Shown: positions 41,219 through 50,199 of the stretch, piece after piece
Layout of the letters: each line of letters starts with the position of its first letter
How positions within the stretch are numbered: the stretch's first letter is position 1
NCBI GenBank assembly: GCA_026129765.1
Contig: JAHCHP010000001.1
Span: 236,330-300,329, forward strand
Direction: 5' to 3'
DNA: 64,000 nt
Origin: Fimbriimonadia bacterium
GTDB lineage: Bacteria; Armatimonadota; Fimbriimonadia; Fimbriimonadales; GBS-DC
Position numbers and translations under genes: made by a program
Notes under the pieces: model-generated
Seen by the model: only the letters and a program-made list of their open reading frames with translations
What the model was told of the DNA's origin: nothing
Database searches by the model: none

Positions 41219-42703
41219 CTACTCCAATCCGCGATGCGCCTGCTCAATGGCTTTAAGCGCTGCCGCTGCTTTGTTGAGACATTCTTGATATTCGGTGGCG
41301 GGGTCCGAGTCAGCCACGATGCCCGCGCCCGCTTGCACATACGCCACGCCATCCTTCAGCAATATCGCGCGCAGGGTGATGCACATATCCATGTCACCAG
41401 AGAAACTGAGATGTCCGACCCCGCCCGCATACGCGCCGCGCCGGGTCGTTTCTAATTCATCGATGATCTCCATCGCGCGCACTTTGGGCGCGCCAGAGAC
41501 GGTTCCTGCAGGGAAACAAGCAGACAACAGGTCCAGCGCGTCTAAGTTGGGTTTGAGCTGTCCCCGCGCTTCGGAAACAATATGCATGACATGGGAGTAT
41601 CGCTCAATGGTCATGAGGTCATGCACCTTGACGCTGCCATAATCACAGACCCTGCCCAGATCGTTGCGTCCTAAATCCACCAGCATGATATGCTCAGCGC
41701 GCTCTTTTTCATCTTGCATGAGTTCTGTCTCTAAGCGTTTGTCCTCCTCCTCGGTTGTGCCGCGAGGGCGTGTGCCTGCAATCGGACGAACAATTGCTTT
41801 GCGCCCTTCCAAAGAGACCAAGATTTCGGGGGACGCGCCTATCAGCGAGAGGTCTTTCATCTTCAAATAGAACATGTAGGGCGAGGGATTCAAGGAGCGA
41901 AGCGCGCGATAGAGATTGAGCGGCGGCGCGTGGAAGGGAGCGCTGAGGCGCTGGGACAACACCACTTGCACACAATCGCCCGCATGGATATACTCTTTGG
42001 CGCGGGCAACCGCCGCCTCATACGATTCACGGCTGATGTTCTGTTCAAGATTTAACTGGTAGGTTGGGTCGGTATAATTTGCAGGCGGCGGCAGCGGAGT
42101 CAGCAACCTTTCACGGGCGGCTTCCAAACGGGCGATGGCGCGGTCATAATCGGCTTCGGGGTCTGCGCTGGGCGCGACATTGGTTAGCAGACGGATTTTA
42201 TGAAGCACATGATCAAAAACGAGAATTAGACCGGGAAACATGAAGCGGTAATCATCCATCTTCAGGTCGTTTTCTGTGGAATCAGGCAGACGCTCCAGCG
42301 CGCGCGCAAAGTCATAACTGAGGAATCCAACCGCGCCGCCCGCGAACCGGGGCAAGTGCGCGCCCCCAAACCACCGGTGCTTGCGCAAAAGGGCGCGAAT
42401 CGGTTCCAGAGGCGAGGCAGATTCTGATAGAGAAATCACGCGCTCGGTACCTCGTTCTTGGATACGCGCCTGCTTGCCCCGACCGCTCACCACGATTTCC
42501 GGCTCGACTCCCAAAAAAGAGTATCGCGCGACCCGTTCGCCGCCGCTCACGCTCTCTAACAGAAACGCATAGTCGGAATCGCGCGCCATTTTGTAGAAAG
42601 CGGAGACCGGCGTTTCCCAATCTGCCAGCGCGTCAAAATAGACGGGTTGCATCCATCCCAGCCGGGCGCGTTGAATGAACGTTTCTTTTGTGGGGGAAAT
42701 CAT
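41219..42703 (-). CDS. trpE: Anthranilate synthase component I TrpE
   Basis: TrpE converts chorismate to anthranilate using ammonia from TrpG, the first step to Trp. The 494-residue protein holds GGAVGFLSYDFARALERLP, SYEAAVARAKEYIHAGDCVQVVLSQRL, SPEILVSLEGRKAIVRPIAGTRPRG, LMQDEKERAEHIMLVDLGRNDLGRV and PAGTVSGAPKVRAMEIIDELE, the full chorismate-enzyme signature. The RPIAGTRPRG and VSGAPK motifs are intact. trpG is not seen in the window. No leader peptide or T-box was found upstream; the DUF1992 gene ends 8 bp before it. Confidence 0.95.
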   Translation of the reverse strand: MISPTKETFIQRARLGWMQPVYFDALADWETPVSAFYKMARDSDYAFLLESVSGGERVARYSFLGVEPEIVVSGRGKQARIQERGTERVISLSESASPLEPIRALLRKHRWFGGAHLPRFAGGAVGFLSYDFARALERLPDSTENDLKMDDYRFMFPGLILVFDHVLHKIRLLTNVAPSADPEADYDRAIARLEAARERLLTPLPPPANYTDPTYQLNLEQNISRESYEAAVARAKEYIHAGDCVQVVLSQRLSAPFHAPPLNLYRALRSLNPSPYMFYLKMKDLSLIGASPEILVSLEGRKAIVRPIAGTRPRGTTEEEDKRLETELMQDEKERAEHIMLVDLGRNDLGRVCDYGSVKVHDLMTIERYSHVMHIVSEARGQLKPNLDALDLLSACFPAGTVSGAPKVRAMEIIDELETTRRGAYAGGVGHLSFSGDMDMCITLRAILLKDGVAYVQAGAGIVADSDPATEYQECLNKAAAALKAIEQAHRGLE

Positions 42704-42711
42704 CAGGCAGT

Positions 42712-43164
42712 CTATCGCGCAAAGCGGTTTCGGAACCGCTCTACCTCCTGTTTCACCGGATAGGGAACTTCGATGCGCGCGCCCAAAGGCGCAGAGTAGT
42801 TGAAGCGAAGGATCAAATCGTTGACTTGGCGCATGGCTTGTTCGTATGCTTGAAGCGAGGCTTCGAACCAGCGCTCAAAGACATCGGTTGGAAGTTCTTT
42901 TTTGCGCGGGTATTCGTTTTCGGCGCGCTGCCAACAATTTTTGCAATGCGTCCGCGCCTGCTCGATGATTTTGCTGCTTTCCATCCAATCGGGCAGCACA
43001 TTCGCGTTTTTGAGCAGCCTGACCGCGGAGCGCCATTCTGGAGGAATAGCCCAATCCTCATCTAAATTCAATGGCTTGCCTTTGCCGGGCAGTTGGTCGA
43101 ACTGCCCTTCCTGAATAGCTTCTTCGATCTTTTGTTCCGCAATATAGGCAATAATGTTGCGCAT
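42712..43164 (-). CDS. DUF1992 (DnaJ-C28-like) protein
   Basis: A 150-residue protein with the DUF1992 core: EQKIEEAIQEGQFDQLPGKGKPLNLDEDWAIPPEWR and LLKNANVLPDWMES, the family also found in eukaryotic DNAJC28. Its function is unknown. It lies between pyrF (10 bp) and trpE (8 bp), in the same direction, so it is probably co-transcribed, which by itself implies no pathway link. Confidence 0.85.
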   Translation of the reverse strand: MRNIIAYIAEQKIEEAIQEGQFDQLPGKGKPLNLDEDWAIPPEWRSAVRLLKNANVLPDWMESSKIIEQARTHCKNCWQRAENEYPRKKELPTDVFERWFEASLQAYEQAMRQVNDLILRFNYSAPLGARIEVPYPVKQEVERFRNRFAR

Positions 43165-43174
43165 GGGTTTTGCC

Positions 43175-43858
43175 TCATTTCGTTAAACTGCGCCCCATCA
43201 CCACATAACTGGCTCCCGCTTGAAGCGCTTGTTGCGGGGTCGCGGAGCGCTGCTGGTCTTGAGTGGCGTCTCCTGGCAGCCTCGCGCCCGGTGTCACAAT
43301 GATGAATTGGCTGCCCGATTGCTGTCGGATGGCGCGCGCCTCGTGAGGGGACGCGATAACTCCATCCAAGCCGTTCTCGGCTGCCAATTTTGCCAGTCTC
43401 AGCGCATGGTTCTTGGGCGAACGCGGAATACCCAGCGCGTTGAGGTCGTCCGCGTTCAAACTGGTCAAGACTGTGACTCCCATCAGCATGGGCGGTTTCG
43501 AGCAGGTCTGCGCCGCTTCGCGAGCCGCGATCATCATCGCGCTGCCGCCGCTGGTATGAATGGTCATCATCCAGATACCATGATCGGCTGCCGTTTTGAC
43601 GGCTAAACCGACCGCATGCGGGATGTCATGAAATTTTAGGTCTAAAAAAATGCGGTTCGCGCCCGCTTGTTGCAGGGGGATAAGCGCGCTCAGCCCGTTT
43701 TCTAAGATGAGGGCAGCGCCCACTTTGAAAGCGCATCCATACTCGGCGAATCGCTGCACCCACTCGGTGGCTTGATGAAGCGAAGGAGTGTCTAAAGCGA
43801 CAATGGTATGCTTGAGGGTAGATTCGTCGATTCCGGGGGGCAGCGCGTTGGTTTTCAT
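43175..43858 (-). CDS. pyrF: Orotidine 5'-phosphate decarboxylase PyrF
   Basis: PyrF makes UMP from OMP, the last step of pyrimidine synthesis. The 227-residue protein begins with HTIVALDTPS, has FKVGAALI and the catalytic FLDLKFHDIPHAV (the Asp-x-Lys-x-x-Asp array), then VTPGARLPGDATQDQQRSATPQQALQAGASYVVMGRSL. Those are the standard group I motifs. The start overlaps nothing; a pyrimidine/purine palindrome lies upstream. Neighbour DUF1992 follows 10 bp downstream. Confidence 0.94.
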   Translation of the reverse strand: MKTNALPPGIDESTLKHTIVALDTPSLHQATEWVQRFAEYGCAFKVGAALILENGLSALIPLQQAGANRIFLDLKFHDIPHAVGLAVKTAADHGIWMMTIHTSGGSAMMIAAREAAQTCSKPPMLMGVTVLTSLNADDLNALGIPRSPKNHALRLAKLAAENGLDGVIASPHEARAIRQQSGSQFIIVTPGARLPGDATQDQQRSATPQQALQAGASYVVMGRSLTK

Positions 43859-43875
43859 CGGTGTGTTTCGCCCCC

Positions 43876-43918
43876 ACTCCCTTCCCTCTCCTCATAAGCA
43901 GGGAGAGGGAAGGTGAGG
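43876..43918 (-). terminator. Pyrimidine/purine palindrome between tlpA-like and pyrF genes
   Basis: CCCTTCCCTCTCC and GGGAGAGGGAAGG form a near-perfect stem with a 9-base loop just past the TlpA-like stop (- strand). It may act as a terminator or be a palindromic repeat of the type also present near 33812. Confidence 0.5.
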
Positions 43919-43927
43919 GCAGACAGG

Positions 43928-44461
43928 TTATTGTTTCAGAGCGTTCTCCATAGCGGTTTCGAATTTCTTCTCCACGCCTGCCGAGAACCCGACTTGCACA
44001 AAAGCGACCGTGCCTTCCGCATCGATGACGATGAAAGTGGGAATGCCGCTCACGCCATATTTTTGGGCGATGCTGCCATCACGGTCCAGGGCGACCGGGA
44101 AGGAGTAGCTGCCTTTCTCCATGAAGGGCTTGATTTTTTCTTCATCCTCGCGCAGGTTGACTCCGATGATATGAGCCTTACCCGCGAAGCGTTTGGAGAA
44201 ATCTTGGGTATGGGGCAGAGAAGCGCGGCAGGGAGGGCACCATGTTGCCCAGAAATCCAGGAAGACAGGCTTGCCTCGCAGGCTGCTGAGCTTCACTTTC
44301 TTGCCGTCCATCATTTCCACTTCAAAGTCGGGCGCTTTCACGCCGACCTCAATCACTTTCGGTCTTTCTTTCGGTTTTTCTTGCGTGTTTTGCTGAGTCA
44401 GCAACGCGCTGCCCGACACGGTTATGAGGGCGATTGCCGCCCAGAGAGTCCATTGTTTCAT
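43928..44461 (-). CDS. TlpA-like membrane-anchored thioredoxin
   Basis: The 177-residue protein has an N-terminal signal anchor (about 4-20) and a thioredoxin fold of the TlpA/ResA type: APDFEVEMMDGKKVKLSSLRGKPVFLDFWATWCPPCRASLP. The active site is CPPC; the cis-Pro loop is GIPTFIV. TlpA proteins work in the periplasm as reductases, for example in cytochrome c maturation. Start 44461 has GGAGGA upstream; the frame is open to 44527 but without a site. Next gene: pyrF, after a palindrome. Confidence 0.88.
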   Translation of the reverse strand: MKQWTLWAAIALITVSGSALLTQQNTQEKPKERPKVIEVGVKAPDFEVEMMDGKKVKLSSLRGKPVFLDFWATWCPPCRASLPHTQDFSKRFAGKAHIIGVNLREDEEKIKPFMEKGSYSFPVALDRDGSIAQKYGVSGIPTFIVIDAEGTVAFVQVGFSAGVEKKFETAMENALKQ

Positions 44462-44519
44462 GTTATGTTTGTTCCTCCACATAGTTGGATTAGTTAGTTG
44501 TCGTATGGGTTCGTCTATT

Positions 44520-46103
44520 TTACTCAAAATAGAAAAGCAGGTTCTGTGCCGTGCTGGTATCGCCGATTACCTGCAGCTCGCCCGTGCTGTAGGCAGTGAT
44601 CGCATCTCGTTTGCCATTCAAGATATCGATAAACAGCTTGGCAGACGCAATGATCGTTACATCGCTTGCTTTGGGGTCGCCCTCATTTTCCAATGTGGCT
44701 TTTCCATCCGCGATTTTGAGGTGCCACACGCCGCCACCCTCACCGCTCAGCTCCAACCTATAAACGCCCTTAAAATTGCCCGCGCGTTCGGGTCGGAAAC
44801 GCGTGATATACTTTTGCAGTTCCGCTTCTGTTGCGCCTCCCGCGTTTTTCGGGGCAGGTCCCCAGCCTTTGGTCAGTTGGCGCGCGCTGGAGATCAAGGC
44901 TTCTCCGATTTGCGAGCCTACGCTCATGCTGCGCTCATATCTATAAAGATCGAGCCAATGGTCTTCTTCGCACAAAATATAGCCGAGCTCGTCATTGCCC
45001 AACCCGATGAGCAGTTTGTATTCCCCTTTGTCATGCAGCATGCGCTTGAGCAGGAAGCCTAAATTGGGCAACACTTCTCCGGGCATCGTGAGGAAGATAG
45101 CAGGACCGAAACGTATCGCATGAACCTCGGTCGCCACGCTGTCCTCTTTTAACAGGTCGCCGCCGGGAATGACTCCCGCTTTCAATGCCAGTTTGAACCC
45201 CTCATTCTCCATAGGAACCGTCACTTCTTGCCAGGCATGTTGGAGGGGCAGGTTGTCAACGTATTTCGCGCCTTTCAACGATTCAAGCGAGAGATTAGCG
45301 ATCTTTTTGCCGAAGGCTTCCGCGCGCGCCCAATCTCTGCCTTTGGGAGCATTTTCTTTGCCGGTTTCGTCCGGCGAGATCATGCCACCCAGCGCGCCAT
45401 TCGCATAGATCGCGATGCCGCCCGCTTTTTCCTCAACGGTGTCGCAGAGCCAATGCGCGAAGTCTGCGGTGAGCTGGTCGTTGTTCAGAACTTCAGGATG
45501 ACATGCGAAGTTGACAAGAGTCGCGATGACTTTGTCCGACTCTTTGTCTTTGAATTGAAGGGTCACTGATTCAGTGTCCAAAATCTCTTTGACTCGGAAA
45601 TTATAGGAGACGCCCTCTACTTTCGTGGAACCAAACGCGACGACAGCGGGTTTCAAGTTCTGAGCGGCTTCTTCAACGCTTTCGGCGACAGTCTTTCGCA
45701 CAAAGGAGACATAGGCTTCATCCCGCCCGGTCACGCCCGGCGAGGGTCCCCAAAGTCCTATCGTATCGGGTCCTGAGTGAACGTGGGTCGCGGCAACGGT
45801 GAGGCGTTCTTTGGGAACCGATTTCACCATATCGCGAATAGCCATCACATCAAATCGCATGACGCCGATGAGGTCACAAACCGCCAGCGCGAACATCTCA
45901 TTGCCCGATTTAATGACCAAGGTTCGGACCCAAATATCGTCGTGAACCCCCCCATTATTGGGGCGGTTGGAGGCGTAACCCGCCAGAAAGACGGTTTTGT
46001 CGGGGGTAATCTTCTTTTTGGATGCGCCGACCAGCAGGCTCTGGGACCAGCCCGATCCGCTCAATAATAACAACCCAAGACTCAAAACGCTCATAAATCG
46101 CAT
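44520..46103 (-). CDS. Neutral ceramidase-like protein with C-terminal SCP2 domain
   Basis: The 527-residue protein has a signal peptide (about 1-20), then a ceramidase-type domain: LVGASKKKITPDKTVFLAGYASN, TVAATHVHSGPDTIGLWGP (zinc-binding His region) and NFACHPEVLNN. The C-terminal ~100 residues are an SCP2-type sterol/lipid-binding domain (VTIIASAKLFIDILNGKRDA, YSTGELQVIGD). Neutral ceramidases cleave ceramide or related N-acyl lipids; substrate here is unknown. AGGAGGGG precedes ATG 46103. The SCP2 fusion suggests a lipid-handling enzyme at the cell surface. Confidence 0.78.
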   Translation of the reverse strand: MRFMSVLSLGLLLLSGSGWSQSLLVGASKKKITPDKTVFLAGYASNRPNNGGVHDDIWVRTLVIKSGNEMFALAVCDLIGVMRFDVMAIRDMVKSVPKERLTVAATHVHSGPDTIGLWGPSPGVTGRDEAYVSFVRKTVAESVEEAAQNLKPAVVAFGSTKVEGVSYNFRVKEILDTESVTLQFKDKESDKVIATLVNFACHPEVLNNDQLTADFAHWLCDTVEEKAGGIAIYANGALGGMISPDETGKENAPKGRDWARAEAFGKKIANLSLESLKGAKYVDNLPLQHAWQEVTVPMENEGFKLALKAGVIPGGDLLKEDSVATEVHAIRFGPAIFLTMPGEVLPNLGFLLKRMLHDKGEYKLLIGLGNDELGYILCEEDHWLDLYRYERSMSVGSQIGEALISSARQLTKGWGPAPKNAGGATEAELQKYITRFRPERAGNFKGVYRLELSGEGGGVWHLKIADGKATLENEGDPKASDVTIIASAKLFIDILNGKRDAITAYSTGELQVIGDTSTAQNLLFYFE

Positions 46104-46177
46104 GGTGGTAAAAACCCCTCCTAATCTTAAGACTGATGCTGTGATAATTCGTTTCGGCAGGCGCGAATCCTGCTCTC

Positions 46178-47248
46178 TTATTCCGATCTCCAGAGAAGAA
46201 TCAAGCCTGCCGCGCCAAACAAGAGATTCGTTGCCCAAGCCGCCGCTAACGGGGGAAGTATACCCTGATTACCCAAGATTTGGAACAGAAGCAGGGTATT
46301 CCAACAGATAAAAGTCAGGATGATGGAGAGCAGCACACCCATGAAGGTTCCCGCTCGCGCGAAACGCATACTCAGGACTGGGCTGCAGAGCGCAAGAATG
46401 AGGCATGCGGCGGGGATCGACAGTTTCATATGGTACAGCACCTCATCACTGAGAGCGCTTGCGCCCATTTGCCGGTCATTCTTGATTTTTTCCAACAGTT
46501 GCTGCCGGGTCATCTCTTCGGGGCGGTAGCTGCTAAAGATATCTTCAATGGCGGCTCTCAGGTTGATTTGTACGCGGTCTTTCACCTTCACATCCCAAAC
46601 GGTGCCGTCTTTCTGGTAGCGGTGAACCGTCGGCTTGAACAGAGTCCACAACCCCTCTTCATAAAACCCATTCTCTGCCTTAATCAGTGTCCAGTTACCT
46701 TCCCGCTCCCGCTCAAAAAGCAGGATATCCTCCAGAATCACCTGACTGCCGGTCTGCCGGGCGGACCCAATGACGATGGAATAGCGGTCTACAGAGACCA
46801 CCCGGTTACTGGTGATGGGCAGAGCGGGGTTCATAGCGAACATCTTGTTTTGCAGCTTGTAGAATGCCTGCATGCTGGGAGGAACCACATATTCGTTCAG
46901 CGTGAAATTGAGAAGCGACATCAATAATCCCAACAGCAGGAGCGGGCGGAAGAGGCGGCGCAGGCTGACCCCTGCCATGCGCATAACGGTCAGCTCCGAG
47001 TCGCGTGTGAGGCGATTCACTGTAAGTGAGACGGCAACGGCTGTGCCGACTGGCAGGCTCAAAACCATAACCGAGGGCGCATAATATAGTACCATCTGCA
47101 AGATCGCCACGAACGGCACTTGATAGGAGAAAAACCACTGCGCGAAGTTGAACAGCAGGGTTCCGATCAACATCATCGTCACGGCGCCGCTGCCAATCGC
47201 AAGCGGGATCAGGCTTTCGCGCAGGAAGTAGCGGTCCAGCAGTTTCAT
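46178..47248 (-). CDS. LptF/LptG-family permease (YjgP/YjgQ)
   Basis: LptF and LptG form the membrane pair that extracts LPS from the inner membrane with LptB. The 356-residue protein has the standard layout: KLLDRYFLRESLIPLAIG, three N-terminal spans with LYYAPSVMVLSLPVGTAVAVSLTVNRLTRDSEL, a periplasmic beta-jellyroll (about 120-265), and three C-terminal spans (CLILALCSPVLSMRFARAG). The start overlaps the upstream gene by 4 bp (ATGA); the frame is open much further upstream but that part lies within the other gene. Only one of the pair is in the window. Confidence 0.85.
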   Translation of the reverse strand: MKLLDRYFLRESLIPLAIGSGAVTMMLIGTLLFNFAQWFFSYQVPFVAILQMVLYYAPSVMVLSLPVGTAVAVSLTVNRLTRDSELTVMRMAGVSLRRLFRPLLLLGLLMSLLNFTLNEYVVPPSMQAFYKLQNKMFAMNPALPITSNRVVSVDRYSIVIGSARQTGSQVILEDILLFEREREGNWTLIKAENGFYEEGLWTLFKPTVHRYQKDGTVWDVKVKDRVQINLRAAIEDIFSSYRPEEMTRQQLLEKIKNDRQMGASALSDEVLYHMKLSIPAACLILALCSPVLSMRFARAGTFMGVLLSIILTFICWNTLLLFQILGNQGILPPLAAAWATNLLFGAAGLILLWRSE

Positions 47249-48021
47249 CGATGCCTTAACACTCTCGCCAAGAACAGGATAGAAGCGAACATGGTCGCAA
47301 AAATAATGGGCAGCGCAACCGTTCCCGACAAGCGGTCTAACGCCAGCAGCGAAATTGCAGAGGCGATCACGACAATACCCCAGACACGGGCGACTTTGGC
47401 AGTCATGTTCTCCGAGACCCAGCGCCCGCTGACGAGGATAGGCAATATCATGCTGTTGCATTGCGCGCAGCGAACCGTGGTTAATGCGTTTTGATGACCG
47501 CAAGTAGGGCAAGCGAGGGCGCGCGCTGGTTTGATCTGATCCATTTCGTCTTTCCAGAGTTTTAGACGATTCTTCTCCGCGGTGGTATACAGCGGCGCCA
47601 TTGTGACAGCCGCTTCCAGGTGGGCGACAGCAGGCTCCAGCAATCCCAACCGGTAGCTCTGATTGGCAATTTCGATATGCGCGCCCCAGTTTTGATGGTC
47701 AAACTCCAGCGCGAGGCAGGCTTTTTCTAAGATATCGGCATCGATTTTGGCGTGCGCGCGCGTGTTAAAATAGCTTTTTAGGATGGGAACCGTGATGCCC
47801 GCAGTGATCAATAAGAACCCAGAGACATGGCGTCCATAAGGAAACATCGGTACAAAGACATTAGCTGCTAAAAACAGGGTCAGTCCTAAGCCAACGACTC
47901 CCTCTATCATATCGATTTCGCCGTTCACCATCATCATAATCAGATGGTAACACCAGACCGCCGCCAAGGGATAAAGCATGCAGCCATAAAGAATGTTAAA
48001 GTCCAGCTGAGGGATTCCCAT
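47245..48021 (-). CDS. Membrane protein with TPR-like region and zinc ribbon
   Basis: The 258-residue protein has about four N-terminal membrane spans, a helical cytoplasmic segment (ALEFDHQNWGAHIEIANQSY, LEPAVAHLEAAVTMAPLYTTAE) resembling one TPR pair, a four-cysteine ribbon CPTCGHQNALTTVRCAQC, and two more spans at the C-terminus. I do not recognise it. AAGGAG lies 9 bases before ATG 48021; an ATG at 48045 would overlap scpB further. It overlaps lptF/lptG-type by 4 bp and scpB by 26 bp, so it is part of this operon. Confidence 0.65.
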   Translation of the reverse strand: MGIPQLDFNILYGCMLYPLAAVWCYHLIMMMVNGEIDMIEGVVGLGLTLFLAANVFVPMFPYGRHVSGFLLITAGITVPILKSYFNTRAHAKIDADILEKACLALEFDHQNWGAHIEIANQSYRLGLLEPAVAHLEAAVTMAPLYTTAEKNRLKLWKDEMDQIKPARALACPTCGHQNALTTVRCAQCNSMILPILVSGRWVSENMTAKVARVWGIVVIASAISLLALDRLSGTVALPIIFATMFASILFLARVLRHR

Positions 48022-48586
48022 TTTGATCGCTCCTTGAGAGGTCACTTTCGCGTTTCGGGAGGTCTTCTAAGCGGTTTAAGCCAAAGTAATGCAAGAATTG
48101 CGCGGTTGTGCCATAAAGTAGCGGGCGTCCCGGAGTTTGCTTTCTGCCGACTTCTTCCACAAAACCCCTTTCGATGAGCATCCGAGCGGTATGACTGCTG
48201 TCGACGCCTCGCAGCGCGTCGATTTGCGCTTGGGTGACGGGTTGCTCATAGGCGATAATCGCCAGCGTTTCCAGAGCGGAACGAGAAAGCCTTCGCATGG
48301 GCGGGCTGAGCAAGCGCGCCACAAAAGGGGCAAAACGGGTCTGGGTAGCAAGTTGATAGCCTTCCGCGATTTCCAGCAGCTGAAGACCGCCGACTCGCTG
48401 GAGGCGATCTCGAAGACGCGTCAAAGCCTCTTTCACCTCACCTTGCGAGAGTTGCAGTACCTCCGCAAGCAAGCTGAGCGACACCGGACCCTCCGACACA
48501 AACAACAGCGATTCTATCGCATTTTCAATCTCTTCCTCGCTGGTGAGCGGCTCGGTTATCAGCAAGGCGCGTTGTTGATCGATCAT
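47996..48586 (-). CDS. scpB: Chromosome condensation protein ScpB
   Basis: ScpB is the winged-helix kleisin partner of SMC and ScpA. The 196-residue protein shows ENAIESLLFVSEGPVSLSLLAE, LQLLEIAEGYQLATQTRFAPFVARLL, RLSRSALETLAIIAYEQPVTQAQIDALRGVDSSH and VGRKQTPGRPLLYGTTAQFL, the conserved core. scpA and smc are not in the window. Start overlaps hpt by 4 bp (ATGA). Confidence 0.95.
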   Translation of the reverse strand: MIDQQRALLITEPLTSEEEIENAIESLLFVSEGPVSLSLLAEVLQLSQGEVKEALTRLRDRLQRVGGLQLLEIAEGYQLATQTRFAPFVARLLSPPMRRLSRSALETLAIIAYEQPVTQAQIDALRGVDSSHTARMLIERGFVEEVGRKQTPGRPLLYGTTAQFLHYFGLNRLEDLPKRESDLSRSDQNGNPSAGL

Positions 48587-49149
48587 AGACTCCCCTCCAT
48601 CGTGAGTTCTGGCTTAAGGATGCCGACATAGGGCAGATTGCGGCACTGTTCGCGCCAATCCAACCCATAACCCACCAGGAACTCGTCCGGCGCGTCGAAG
48701 CCTTTGTAGGCTATCGGCACATCGACCAGCCGCCGCCGGGGACGGTCTAACAAGATGCAGACTTTAAGGCTGGCAGGTTTGCGTCGCTCTAAGTTCTTGT
48801 AGATATAGCCCAGCGTCATGCCTGTGTCGACGATGTCCTCCAGAATCAGCACATGCCTGCCGGAAATCGGTTCATCTAAATCTTTTGTGATACGCACTTC
48901 GCCCGACTGCACATGCGGACCATAGCGGGCAATCGACAGGAAGTCGAGGGTATGGGGCAGCGTCAACGCCCGCGCCAGGTCGGTCATGAAGAAGATACCG
49001 CCTTTCATCACGGTGACCAAGTGGGGCATCGCGCCATCGTAATCGCGCTCAATTTGCTGGGCGATGTCCAGCACGCGCTGCTGAATCTGTTCTGCAGGCA
49101 GCCAGATGCGATCCACAATATCCGGTTGGTAAGGAGTAGAGATTGTCAC
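48583..49149 (-). CDS. hpt: Hypoxanthine phosphoribosyltransferase Hpt
   Basis: Hpt salvages hypoxanthine and guanine to IMP and GMP. The 188-residue protein has VTVMKGGIFFMTDLARAL, the PRPP loop VLILEDIVDTGMTLGYIYKNL, and YKGFDAPDEFLVGYGLDWREQCRNLPYVGIL. The start codon GTG (49149) is directly preceded by ATAAG without a Shine-Dalgarno; TACTAT a few bases upstream could be a -10 box, so another leaderless candidate. It is divergent from xerC (78 bp). Confidence 0.93.
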   Translation of the reverse strand: MTISTPYQPDIVDRIWLPAEQIQQRVLDIAQQIERDYDGAMPHLVTVMKGGIFFMTDLARALTLPHTLDFLSIARYGPHVQSGEVRITKDLDEPISGRHVLILEDIVDTGMTLGYIYKNLERRKPASLKVCILLDRPRRRLVDVPIAYKGFDAPDEFLVGYGLDWREQCRNLPYVGILKPELTMEGSL

Positions 49150-49227
49150 ACTTATAGTAACTTTCTACTTCCCCTGTCGAGTTCCTGCTTCTGAAGTGTG
49201 CCACAATATAGGGGCAGGTTTTTATTG

Positions 49228-50199
49228 ATGAATTTGGACACGGCGGTGGAACGGTTTTTGGCGCAGATCGGAATCAAGCGTTCTGAGAACACGATTAAGG
49301 CTTACGCGACCGATTTGGCGCAGTTTGTGGCGTTCGCGGAGCAGGCAGGCGCGCATGAGACACAGGAGGTTCAAGAGCGTATGACGCGCGCTTTTTTGGA
49401 CAGCCAGATGATCTCTCGTTCGACGCGGGCGCGTAAATTGTATGCCCTGCGCGCTTTTTTCCACTATTGTCGGACGCAAGGCTGGGTCGATTCTGACCCC
49501 AGCGCAGATTTGGCGGAGCCAATTCAACGGCGTCTGCTGCCCAAGGCGCTGACTGAGAAGGAAACGGATCAATTGTTGGAGTTACAGCCCTCTCATGAAC
49601 CTATCCACCTGCGTGACCGCGCTTTACTGGAACTGCTCTATGCAACGGGGATGCGCGCCTCGGAACTGGTCTCCATTGACCTGTCCGTTATCGATTTTGA
49701 GCAGGGTGCTGTTCGTATTCGCGGGAAGGGCGGCAAAGAACGGATGGCGATTTTTGGGCGCGCTGCGCATGAGGCGATGGTAAGATATTTGCAGATGGGG
49801 CGTCCTAACTTGATCAATGAGAATAAACCTAACCACGCGCTCTTTTTGAATCACCGGGGTGGACGGCTGACGGTTCGGAGCCTGCACCGGATTGTGAAAG
49901 GTTACGGGCTGACGATTGGGCGCGACATTAGCCCCCACACGCTGCGCCACTCGTTTGCGACTCACCTGTTGGCGCGGGGCGCGGAACTGCGCTCAGTTCA
50001 AGAATTATTGGGACACAGTCGTTTGCAGACGACGCAAATCTATACCCACCTCACGGTGGAGCGGCTGCGGGACGCGCTGGAGTCGGCGCATCCCCGCGCT
50101 TTGGAGGAAGATGATGGCTTGGAAAAGCACAACGGTGCTCGGCGTGCGTCGGGAGGACAAAGTCGCTCTCGCCGCCGACGGGCAGGTAACGATGGATGA
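49228..50199 (+). CDS. xerC: Tyrosine recombinase XerC/XerD
   Basis: Xer recombinases resolve chromosome dimers at dif. The 323-residue protein has a SAM-like N-terminal domain ([31 protein letters not shown]) and a catalytic domain: [12 protein letters not shown] (Arg), [15 protein letters not shown] (His-x-x-Arg), [14 protein letters not shown] (His, nucleophile Tyr). The C-terminal ~25 residues, rich in Arg and Ser, are an extension produced by the 86-bp overlap with hslV. The start has no clear ribosome binding site. No dif site could be pinned down nearby. Confidence 0.92.
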   Translation: MNLDTAVERFLAQIGIKRSENTIKAYATDLAQFVAFAEQAGAHETQEVQERMTRAFLDSQMISRSTRARKLYALRAFFHYCRTQGWVDSDPSADLAEPIQRRLLPKALTEKETDQLLELQPSHEPIHLRDRALLELLYATGMRASELVSIDLSVIDFEQGAVRIRGKGGKERMAIFGRAAHEAMVRYLQMGRPNLINENKPNHALFLNHRGGRLTVRSLHRIVKGYGLTIGRDISPHTLRHSFATHLLARGAELRSVQELLGHSRLQTTQIYTHLTVERLRDALESAHPRALEEDDGLEKHNGARRASGGQSRSRRRRAGNDG

